Positions 14,484 to 20,674 of a stretch of DNA of 20,674 nt are shown here, one piece after another (position 1 is the first letter of the stretch; each line of letters starts with the position of its first letter). Made by a program: the position numbers and the translations under genes. The DNA comes from DASYTH01 sp035762905 (GTDB taxonomy: Bacteria; Actinomycetota; Actinomycetes; Mycobacteriales; Pseudonocardiaceae). The stretch is taken from assembly GCF_035762905.1 (NCBI RefSeq), contig NZ_DASUCC010000013.1, positions 1-20,674 of the forward strand, given 5' to 3'. The notes beneath the pieces were generated by a model. It saw nothing but the letters and a program-made list of their open reading frames with translations, searched no databases and had not been told where the DNA came from.

Positions 14484-15059
14484 TTAGGCCTGGCCGAGCA
14501 TCCGCAGCATCTGCTGGATCTGGGCCGACCGGGAACGGTCGATCCGCTCGGCCATGGCGACGGCATCCGGGTTGTGACCGCTGGTTTGCTCCACTTTGGC
14601 CAGTTGGATCGCGTCATCCTGGTGTGCGATCAGCACATTGAGGAACCGACGGTCGAAGTCCGGGCCCCCGGTCCGGCGCAACGTCGCGATCTCCCGGTTC
14701 GTGGTGTCCGGCATTCCCCCGTGCCCGGCGTGCGAACCCGCCGGTGCGCTGGCCGGCTGGCCCCAGGCGCGCAACCAGCCGGACATCGTCGCCACCTCAT
14801 CGGCCTGGGTGGCATCGATGGCCGCGGCCAGCGTACGCACCTCGGCACTGGCCGCCCGGTCCGCCGCCAGCCGCACGATGAGCCGGCCCTGCTCATCGTG
14901 CGGCACCATCATCTGCAGGAACATCACGTCGTTGCCGTTGAACCCGGTGTGGACGACCGGGTTCGTCGCCGGCGCGGTCGAGGCAGGGCGCGCCGGCGAC
15001 GAACACGCCGCCAGAAGGACAGCGGCGGCGGCGATCAGGCCGATGACCGCTCGGGTCAT
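14484..15059 (-). CDS. DUF305 lipoprotein encoded with an LPMO
   Basis: Encodes 191 residues. The signal peptide ends in lipobox LLAAC at 15-19, so the protein should be lipid-anchored outside the membrane. The DUF305 (ferritin-like four-helix) pattern follows: FNGNDVMFLQMMVPHDEQGR at about 40-59, then RTLAAAIDATQADEVATMSGWL, a His/Met linker (SHAGHGGMPD), FDRRFLNVLIAHQDDAIQLA, and a final QIQQMLRMLG helix. The usual HH pair of the first helix is HD here. DUF305 proteins are often encoded with copper-handling genes; the biochemical role is not settled. ATG 15059 overlaps the LPMO stop as TGATG, so translation is coupled to the LPMO. Confidence 0.88.
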   Translation of the reverse strand: MTRAVIGLIAAAAVLLAACSSPARPASTAPATNPVVHTGFNGNDVMFLQMMVPHDEQGRLIVRLAADRAASAEVRTLAAAIDATQADEVATMSGWLRAWGQPASAPAGSHAGHGGMPDTTNREIATLRRTGGPDFDRRFLNVLIAHQDDAIQLAKVEQTSGHNPDAVAMAERIDRSRSAQIQQMLRMLGQA

Positions 15060-15910
15060 CAGGCCGGCTGCCAGAGGGCGGGGGTGTTGGGCGGTTCCCA
15101 GCCGGCGATCGCGGTGTGCGGCTGCCGGCAGGTGTAGCGGGATCCGTTGTGGGTCACCACGGCGCCGGCCTGGTAGCTGGTGCCGGCCGCCCAGGTTCCG
15201 CCGGGTGGCGGCGGAGCGGGGGTGGTGCTCGGTGGCGGCGGGGTGGTGGTGCTGGTCGGGGGCGGAGTGCCGCCGCCGCCGAAGTCCACGTCGGAGCAGG
15301 TGTAGAAGGCTTCCTCGCTGCCGACCACCCGTTGCCAGATCGAGTAGATCAGGTGTCGGCCGGTGCGCGGCGGGATGGTGATCGTCCAGTTGGTGAACGT
15401 GGCCGGGTTCTGGTTGTTGAACGTCTGCAGGTGCACCAGATCCGACCAGCGCAGCGGCTGGGTCGGGGACCAGCCGGCCCGGGTGATGTAGAACTCGAAG
15501 TTGCTGTTCGCGTGCGGCGCGGTGGCGTGGTAGGTGATGGTCAGCGGACCGGCGGAGATCCGCTTGGCCGGCCAGTCCGCGCGGGCGAGGTCGAGGCCCC
15601 GGTACTTGTCCCGGCCGGCGCTGCACAGCTTGCCGTCCGGGATCAGCTCCCGGTGCCGGCCGCCCGCGGTGAGCAGCGACACCTCGTTCCAGTCGTAGAA
15701 CGGCTGGGTGCCACCGGCGGCGATGGCCGCGCGGCACGCCGCGTTGGTCGGGTTCTCCGGGTTCTGCTGCTTGCACACGTACACCCGGCTCGCCGGGTCG
15801 GACATCGTCCCGTGCGCACCGGCCGGCGCGGCCGGCAGCACGGCGACCACAACGGCCGCGGCGGCAACCACCACCGCGCCGGACAGTGCGAGAGTGTGTC
15901 GTACCTTCAC
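15059..15910 (-). CDS. AA10 lytic polysaccharide monooxygenase with C-terminal CBM5/12
   Basis: Encodes 283 residues from GTG 15910, with AGGAGGG 5 nt upstream. A signal peptide ends at AGA|H, so the mature protein begins with His33, the N-terminal copper ligand of all LPMOs. The second ligand is His133 in HATAPHANSNFEF, and the axial aromatic is in EEAFYTCSDVDF (Phe202/Tyr203). The catalytic domain ends near 210, then a Gly/Pro/Thr linker (211-237) leads to a CBM5/12 chitin-binding domain (WAAGTSYQAGAVVTHNGSRY, then LWQPA). Such enzymes cleave crystalline chitin or cellulose oxidatively using copper. The CBM and the DasR-type operator upstream favour chitin. The DUF305 gene is coupled downstream. 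Confidence 0.95.
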   Translation of the reverse strand: MKVRHTLALSGAVVVAAAAVVVAVLPAAPAGAHGTMSDPASRVYVCKQQNPENPTNAACRAAIAAGGTQPFYDWNEVSLLTAGGRHRELIPDGKLCSAGRDKYRGLDLARADWPAKRISAGPLTITYHATAPHANSNFEFYITRAGWSPTQPLRWSDLVHLQTFNNQNPATFTNWTITIPPRTGRHLIYSIWQRVVGSEEAFYTCSDVDFGGGGTPPPTSTTTPPPPSTTPAPPPPGGTWAAGTSYQAGAVVTHNGSRYTCRQPHTAIAGWEPPNTPALWQPA

Positions 15911-15976
15911 TGTGCCCTCCTGGCAGGGTGGATGGGCTGCAGCTACGAACGTGCATGATCGCCGGCGGCCGCGTCA

Positions 15977-15992
15977 ATTGGTCTAGACAATT
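15977..15992. promoter_or_regulatory. DasR-type operator (dre) upstream of the LPMO gene
   Basis: ATTGGTCTAGACAATT is a near-perfect palindrome with the core TGGTCTAGAC of the Streptomyces dre consensus A(G/C)TGGTCTAGACCA(G/C)T, matching 13 of 16 positions. It lies 67 nt upstream of the LPMO start. DasR is a GntR-family regulator that senses N-acetylglucosamine-derived phosphosugars and controls chitinase and LPMO genes. Presence of DasR in this genome is inferred. Confidence 0.75.
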
Positions 15993-16054
15993 TTCCGGCG
16001 AACTGGCGGGAACCCGCCACCCGTACCGACACCCGGCCGCGGCGCGAGGTCACC

Positions 16055-17020
16055 TCACCCAGCGGCGAGCCACCGGGCGGTCTCCTCGTGCAGCCTGCGC
16101 CTGGTGTGCTCGGGAGCGAACGAGGCGTCGATCGCGGCATGGTTCAGCTCGGCCATCGCGGCGTCGTCCCAGCCGAACGCCGCGCGCACCCCGGACAGCT
16201 CCGCGGTGAGCGATGTTCCGGTGACGACGGGAATGTCGGTGCTCACCGTGACCGCGAGCCCGGCGGCGCGCAGCCGGGGCAGGGAGTGCTCGGCCAGCGA
16301 CGGCACCAGGCCGAGGGCCACATTGGACGACGGGCACACCTCCAGCGCGATGCCGCGCTCGCGCACCTCGGCCACCAGCTCCGGATCGTCCAGCACCCGG
16401 ATGCCGTGCCCGAGCCGCTCGGTGCGGCCCGCCGAGATCGCCTCCCGGATGCTGGCCGGCCCGGCGCTCTCCCCGGCGTGGTGCACCACGTGCAGCCCGG
16501 CGGCCCTGGCGGCGGTGCACACCTCGGCGAACGGCGCGGCCGGGTACGCCTCGTCGCCGGCCAGCCCGATCCCGGCCACCTCCGGCGCGTACTTCTCGGC
16601 CAGCCGCAGCGTCCGCCAGGCCCGCTCGACCGAACGCCGCCGGGAGTGGTCGAGCAGCAGCCGGCACTCGATGCCGTACTCGGCGCGCCCCTCGGCCAGC
16701 CCGTCCAGCACCGCACGCAGCGGCATCTCCGGATCGCCCAGCCGCTCCCCGTGCGCCGCCGCGGTGAACATCACCTCGGCGTACCGGGTGCCCTGGGCCG
16801 CCTCGTCGGCGCAGAACTCCCTTGCCAGGCGGGCGAAATCGGCCGGGCGCCGGGGAGCCTCGCGGATCGCCGCATTGAAGTCGCCGAACGCCCGGAAGCC
16901 GGCGAACGTCACCGGCCCGGCCGGCGGAGACACGCCAAGCCCGCGCAGCGTGTCCGGCCGGATCGTGCTTTCCAGGTGGACGTGCAGGTGCACCTTCGGC
17001 AGCCGGGCCAGGTCTCTCAC
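16055..17020 (-). CDS. Adenosine-deaminase-like amidohydrolase with an altered TDDP motif
   Basis: Encodes 321 residues from GTG 17020, which overlaps the HAD stop as GTGA. The family motifs are PKVHLHVHLE (metal His13 and His15), HHAGES at 180-185 (metal His181, catalytic Glu184), RLGHGI (catalytic His205) and STDIP at 260-264. Adenosine deaminases have S/TDDP there: the first Asp (262) is kept, but the second, which contacts the purine ring, is Ile263. HLEG is also HLES. The metal site is therefore intact while substrate choice may differ from adenosine. Length fits the bacterial enzyme. It is the last gene of the CoA-transferase/HAD operon. Confidence 0.85.
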   Translation of the reverse strand: MRDLARLPKVHLHVHLESTIRPDTLRGLGVSPPAGPVTFAGFRAFGDFNAAIREAPRRPADFARLAREFCADEAAQGTRYAEVMFTAAAHGERLGDPEMPLRAVLDGLAEGRAEYGIECRLLLDHSRRRSVERAWRTLRLAEKYAPEVAGIGLAGDEAYPAAPFAEVCTAARAAGLHVVHHAGESAGPASIREAISAGRTERLGHGIRVLDDPELVAEVRERGIALEVCPSSNVALGLVPSLAEHSLPRLRAAGLAVTVSTDIPVVTGTSLTAELSGVRAAFGWDDAAMAELNHAAIDASFAPEHTRRRLHEETARWLAAG

Positions 17021-17673
17021 GTCCGGGCCGCCAGGTGCGTGCGCAGCCACGCCGGGAACTCCGCCAGGCTGTCCAGCACCACCTCGGCGCCGGCCGTGCG
17101 CAGGGTCGCCGCGTCGCACGGGCCGGTGGTGACCCCGACGCCCACCGCGCCGGCCGCCCGGGCGCCGGCCATGTCGGTGGCGTGGTCGCCGATGTAGGCG
17201 GTGGCGCCGTGCGCGCGCAGCGCCTCGGCCTTCCCCGCGGCCCAGAGGTCACCGGCGAGGTGGTCCACCTGCCAGCCGAGGGCGGTCAGATGTTTGGCGG
17301 CGTTCGGGGCGTGCTTGGCGGTGACCACCAGGGTGCGCCCGCCCGACTCGCGCACGGCCGCGAGCGCCGCCGCCGCACCGGGCAGCGCGACCGTGCGCGG
17401 GATCACGATGTCCGGGTAGCTGGCCCGAAACCGGGTCACCAGCTCGTCGATCCGCTCGTCCGGCGCGCCGAACTCACGCAGCACCACGGCCAGCGGCGGA
17501 CCGAGGTTGGCGGCGAAGTAGTCACCGTCCAGCGGGAGACCGGTCTCCCGGCCCAGCGCCGACATCGCCGCCACCATGCCCGGGCGCGGGTCGATCAGGG
17601 TCATGTCCAGATCGAAGCCGATCGTGAAGCTCATCGCGGCAGTGTCCGATGGTTCGCTCGCAGGCTCGCTCAC
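17017..17673 (-). CDS. HAD-family hydrolase (phosphoglycolate-phosphatase-like)
   Basis: Encodes 218 residues from GTG 17673, chosen because it overlaps the CoA-transferase stop as GTGA; ATG 17634 is an alternative that removes 13 residues of non-conserved leader. HAD motifs are all present: I FDLDMTLID at 20-28 (nucleophile Asp21, acid Asp23), II LVVTAKH, III the Lys of WAAGKAEAL, and IV YIGDHATDM. The helical cap lies between motifs I and II, as in subfamily I phosphatases acting on small phosphorylated metabolites. Substrate is not predictable. Placement before an adenosine-deaminase-like gene makes a nucleotide or sugar phosphate plausible. Confidence 0.9.
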   Translation of the reverse strand: MSEPASEPSDTAAMSFTIGFDLDMTLIDPRPGMVAAMSALGRETGLPLDGDYFAANLGPPLAVVLREFGAPDERIDELVTRFRASYPDIVIPRTVALPGAAAALAAVRESGGRTLVVTAKHAPNAAKHLTALGWQVDHLAGDLWAAGKAEALRAHGATAYIGDHATDMAGARAAGAVGVGVTTGPCDAATLRTAGAEVVLDSLAEFPAWLRTHLAART

Positions 17674-18845
17674 GCCGCCCCGCCGCCGAGCGCGTCGATC
17701 TCGGCCGGGGTGTAGCCCAACTCGGCCAGCACCGCGCCGGTGTGCTCGCCGAGCGCCGGCACCGGGCCCAGCCGGGGCGGGTCGGCGTCGAACACCACCG
17801 GCGGCAGGAGGGTGCGCAGCGGGCCGACCGGCGAGTCGACCTCGCGCCACCGGTCCCTGGCGGACAGCTGCGGGTGATCGACCACGTCCGGCAGCTCGTT
17901 GAGCCGGGCGTTGGCCACGCCGGCCCGGTCCAGCAGCTCGATCAGCTCGCCGGCCGGCCGGGTCGCGGTCGCTGCCGCGACCAGCGCGTCCACCTCGTCC
18001 CGGTTGGCGGTGCGGGCCACGTTGGTGGCGTAGCGCGGATCGGTGCCGAGCTCCGGCCGGCCGATCAGGTCGGCGGCCAGCCGGCGCCACTCGCGGTCGT
18101 TCTGCACGCCGATCAGCACCTGCTCGCCGCCCTTGGCCGGGTACCGGTTGTACGGCGCGATCACCGTGTGGGACAGGCCCATCCGACGCGGCTGCTCGCC
18201 GGTGTGCAGCGCGTGCTGCACCTGGTGGCCCATCCACTCCACGGTCGAGTCGAACATGGTGATCTCCAGCGCGGTCCCGGTTCCGCCGCGCTCCCGGCGC
18301 AGCAGCGCGGCGAGCACCCCGGAGAAGATGTACATCCCGGCGGCGATGTCGGCGGTCGGGATGCCGGTCTTCACCGGGTCGTCCGGCGTGCCGGTCACCG
18401 ACACCAGGCCGCCCTCGCTCTGCACCAGCAGGTCGTAGGCGCGCTTGTCCCGGTACGGCCCGGTTCCGCCGTAGCCGGACAGGTCGACCGCGACCAGCCG
18501 GGGATACCGCCCGGCGAGCGTGGGCGCGTCGTACCCGAGCCGGGCCGCCGCGCCAGGGGCCAGGTTCTGCACGAACACGTCCGCCCTGGCCACCAGCCGG
18601 TCCAGCACCGCGCGCCCGGCCGGGGACTTCAGGTCCAGCGTGACCGACTCCTTGGACCGGTTCAGCCAGACGAAGTGCGACGCCATGCCGCGCACCGAGG
18701 TGTCGTAGCCGCGGGCGAAGTCGCCGCCGTCCGGCCGCTCGACCTTGATCACCCTGGCCCCCAGGTCGGCGAGTTGGCGGGTGGCCAGCGGCGCGGACAC
18801 CGCCTGCTCGATGCTCACCACGAGCATCCCGTCGAGCGGAAGCAT
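17670..18845 (-). CDS. CaiB/BaiF-type (class III) CoA-transferase
   Basis: Encodes 391 residues from ATG 18845. The family patterns are MLPLDGMLVVSIEQAVSAPL and LADLGARVIKVERPDGGDFA at the N-terminus, LNRSKESVTLDLKSPAGR, VFVQNLAPGAAARLG, and PTADIAAGMYIF, whose Asp166 aligns with the catalytic Asp of formyl-CoA transferase. Length is normal. These enzymes move CoA between carboxylic acids such as carnitine, oxalate or itaconate-type substrates; the acids here are unknown. No ribosome site precedes the ATG, and TACGCT lies 8 nt upstream on the minus strand, so a leaderless mRNA is possible. It is the first of three overlapping genes and diverges from metH. Confidence 0.92.
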   Translation of the reverse strand: MLPLDGMLVVSIEQAVSAPLATRQLADLGARVIKVERPDGGDFARGYDTSVRGMASHFVWLNRSKESVTLDLKSPAGRAVLDRLVARADVFVQNLAPGAAARLGYDAPTLAGRYPRLVAVDLSGYGGTGPYRDKRAYDLLVQSEGGLVSVTGTPDDPVKTGIPTADIAAGMYIFSGVLAALLRRERGGTGTALEITMFDSTVEWMGHQVQHALHTGEQPRRMGLSHTVIAPYNRYPAKGGEQVLIGVQNDREWRRLAADLIGRPELGTDPRYATNVARTANRDEVDALVAAATATRPAGELIELLDRAGVANARLNELPDVVDHPQLSARDRWREVDSPVGPLRTLLPPVVFDADPPRLGPVPALGEHTGAVLAELGYTPAEIDALGGGAA

Positions 18846-18997
18846 GCCGCCAGCGTAAGTGAGCCGGATCGATCTCCGGCCGCCGAGCACTACGCCGACC
18901 AACTGGCCGTCGTCGCCCGCCACCTCGGCCTCGACCCCGCCTAGCGCCCGGCTGCCCGGACGGGAGCTGGACCGGGACACCAGCGCCACGCGCTTGG
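18846..18997. other. Divergent intergenic region between the CoA-transferase and metH
   Basis: It is 152 nt long. A plus-strand open reading of about 26 codons ending at TAG 18942-18944 (EHYADQLAVVARHLGLDPA) looks protein-like but has no start codon in frame within this region. No cobalamin riboswitch element was recognised ahead of metH, and the metH ribosome site is weak. Confidence 0.4.
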
Positions 18998-20674
18998 ATG
19001 ACTGAGGTGAGCGAGTTCCTGACCGCGCTGGCCGACCGGGTGCTGGTGGCCGACGGCGCGATGGGCACGATGCTGCAGGCCGCGGACCTGTCGCTGGACG
19101 ACTTCGCCGGGCTGGAGGGCTGCAACGAGATCCTGAACGTGACCAGCCCGGACGTGGTGCGCGCGGTGCACCGCCGGTACTTCGAGGCCGGCTCGGACGC
19201 GGTGGAGACCAATACCTTCGGGGCGAACCTGGCCAACCTCGTCGAGTACGACATCTCCGAGCGGATCCGGGAACTGGCCGAGGCGGGCGCCCGGCTGGCC
19301 AGGGAGGTGGCCGACGAGTACGCCGAACCGGGCCGGCCGCGGTTCGTGCTCGGCTCGATGGGACCGGGCACCAAGCTGCCCACGCTGGGCCACGCCCCGT
19401 TCGCGGCGCTGCGCGAGGCCTACCTGGAGGAGGTGCACGGCCTCCTGGCCGGCGGGGTGGACGCGCTGATCGTGGAGACCGCGCAGGACGTGCTGCAGGC
19501 CAAGGCGGCGATCATCGCGGCGCGCCGGGCGATGGCCGGCGAGGGCCGGGTGGTCCCGGTGGTCGTGCAGGTGACCGTGGAGACCACCGGAACCATGCTG
19601 CTGGGCACCGAGATCGGGGCCGCGCTGGCGGCGCTGGAGCCGTTGGGTATCGACCTGATCGGGCTGAACTGCGCGACCGGGCCGGCCGAGATGACCGAGC
19701 ACCTGCGCACGCTGTCCCGACATGCCCGGGTGCCGCTGTCGGTGATGCCCAATGCCGGGCTGCCCGAGCTGGGTCGCAGCGGCGCCGTGTACCCGCTCGG
19801 GCCGGACGAGCTGGCCGAGGCGCTGGCCGACTTCGTGCGGGAGTTCGGGGTTCGGCTGGTCGGCGGCTGCTGCGGAACCACCGACGAGCACCTGCGCGCG
19901 GTGGTGGCCGCGGTGCGCGACGCCGCGCCGGTCGAGCGGACGCCGGTGTCCGAACCGGGGATTTCCTCGCTGTACCAGGCGGTTGCGTTCGAGCAGGACG
20001 CTTCGGTGCTGATGATCGGGGAGCGGACCAACGCCAACGGTTCCAAGGCGTTCCGGGAGGCGATGCTGGCGGGCCGGTACGAGGACTGCGTGGAGATCGC
20101 CCGGGCGCAGACCCGGGACGGCGCGCATCTGCTGGATCTGTGTGTGGACTATGTCGGCCGGGACGGCGTGGCCGACATGGGTGAGCTGGCCGGACGACTG
20201 GCCACCGCGTCCACGCTGCCGGTCATGCTCGACTCGACCGAGCCGGAGGTGATCCGGGCCGGGCTGGAACGGCTGGGCGGGCGGTGCGCGGTCAACTCGG
20301 TGAACTACGAGGACGGCGACGGACCGGAGTCACGATTCGGCCGCACCATGGAGTTGGTGCGCGAGCACGGTGCGGCCGTGGTGGCGCTGTGCATCGACGA
20401 GGAGGGCCAGGCCCGCACCGCCGAGTGGAAGCTGCGGGTGGCCGACCGGCTGATCGAGGACCTGACCGCCGACTGGGGAATGCGGGTGTCCGACATCATC
20501 GTTGACACGCTCACCTTCCCGATCTCCACCGGCCAGGAGGAGGTGCGGCGGGACGCGATCGAGACGATCGAGGCGATCCGGGAGCTCAAGCGGCGGTATC
20601 CGGAGGTGCAGACCACGCTGGGCGTGTCGAACGTCTCGTTCGGACTGAACGCGGCGGCCCGGCAGGTGCTCAAC
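18998..20674 (+). CDS. metH: Cobalamin-dependent methionine synthase, N-terminal part (runs off the window)
   Basis: The first 559 codons are present, open to the window end. Residues 1-310 are the homocysteine-binding domain: VLVADGAMGTMLQ, DAVETNTFGAN, and the zinc ligands Cys225 (GLNCATGP) and Cys291/Cys292 (GGCCGTT). From about 335 the pterin-binding domain begins (VLMIGERTNANGSKAFREAM, later HLLDLCVDYVGRDG). The enzyme transfers the methyl group of methyltetrahydrofolate to homocysteine through methylcobalamin. The cobalamin-binding and reactivation domains lie beyond the window. ATG 18998 is preferred; GTG 19007 in the same frame is possible. Confidence 0.95.
   Translation, partial: MTEVSEFLTALADRVLVADGAMGTMLQAADLSLDDFAGLEGCNEILNVTSPDVVRAVHRRYFEAGSDAVETNTFGANLANLVEYDISERIRELAEAGARLAREVADEYAEPGRPRFVLGSMGPGTKLPTLGHAPFAALREAYLEEVHGLLAGGVDALIVETAQDVLQAKAAIIAARRAMAGEGRVVPVVVQVTVETTGTMLLGTEIGAALAALEPLGIDLIGLNCATGPAEMTEHLRTLSRHARVPLSVMPNAGLPELGRSGAVYPLGPDELAEALADFVREFGVRLVGGCCGTTDEHLRAVVAAVRDAAPVERTPVSEPGISSLYQAVAFEQDASVLMIGERTNANGSKAFREAMLAGRYEDCVEIARAQTRDGAHLLDLCVDYVGRDGVADMGELAGRLATASTLPVMLDSTEPEVIRAGLERLGGRCAVNSVNYEDGDGPESRFGRTMELVREHGAAVVALCIDEEGQARTAEWKLRVADRLIEDLTADWGMRVSDIIVDTLTFPISTGQEEVRRDAIETIEAIRELKRRYPEVQTTLGVSNVSFGLNAAARQVLN

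Noticed and set aside
17649..18944. Plus-strand frame of 431 codons opposite the CoA-transferase
   Set aside because: It is a His/Arg/Gly-rich shadow of a gene with all family motifs; only the last about 26 codons, outside that gene, look protein-like and are listed separately.
18846..18997. Cobalamin riboswitch ahead of metH
   Set aside because: The 152-nt region is short and lacks any recognisable B12-box sequence.

Overview
The window is high-GC DNA (third positions mostly G/C, frequent GTG starts, ATGA/GTGA/TGATG gene overlaps) from a filamentous actinomycete. Several gene families point to the order Pseudonocardiales (Amycolatopsis/Saccharothrix/Lentzea-like): a DUF3558 lipoprotein, a WhiJ-type XRE/DUF397 pair, a DUF574-type methyltransferase, and an ini-type dynamin locus. 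The genus is inference; no 16S rRNA is present.

Layout. 1-1460: the tail of a membrane protein, a decayed or frameshifted stretch with a perfect 12-bp hairpin, a DUF3558 lipoprotein on the minus strand, and tRNA-Lys(TTT). 1461-4079: a non-coding stretch with a perfect 10-bp hairpin, then a divergent pair, a secreted jelly-roll-like protein (minus) and a membrane-anchored Asp-box beta-propeller (plus). 4033-11867: the most notable part, a divergent stress-type locus. On the minus strand lie a Gly/Asp-rich protein, an IniB N-terminal-domain protein and two dynamin-like GTPases (IniA-like, IniC-like). On the plus strand lie a membrane-anchored degenerate Hsp70 and, overlapping it by ATGA, a LuxR-type regulator.

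11874-14480: a DUF574-type SAM methyltransferase diverging from a WhiJ-like XRE/DUF5753 regulator, followed by DUF397 and a small hypothetical gene. Palindromes lie in the shared promoter region. 14484-15992: an AA10 lytic polysaccharide monooxygenase with a CBM5/12 domain, overlapped by a DUF305 lipoprotein gene and preceded by a DasR-type operator, so chitin-linked regulation is likely. 16055-18845: a tightly overlapping operon of CaiB-type CoA-transferase, HAD phosphatase and an adenosine-deaminase-like protein with an altered active-site motif. 18998-20674: the N-terminal part of cobalamin-dependent methionine synthase (metH), running off the window.

How the genes may work together. The ini-type locus reads as an envelope-stress module. 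The Hsp70-like ATPase has a transmembrane segment and a Pro/Thr-rich outer tail, and could pass a surface signal to the translationally coupled LuxR protein. That protein could in turn switch on the divergent iniB/dynamin genes, whose GTPases remodel membrane. The LPMO/DUF305 pair suggests an oxidative chitin-degrading enzyme made together with a possible copper-handling lipoprotein. These functional links are inference from gene order and motifs.
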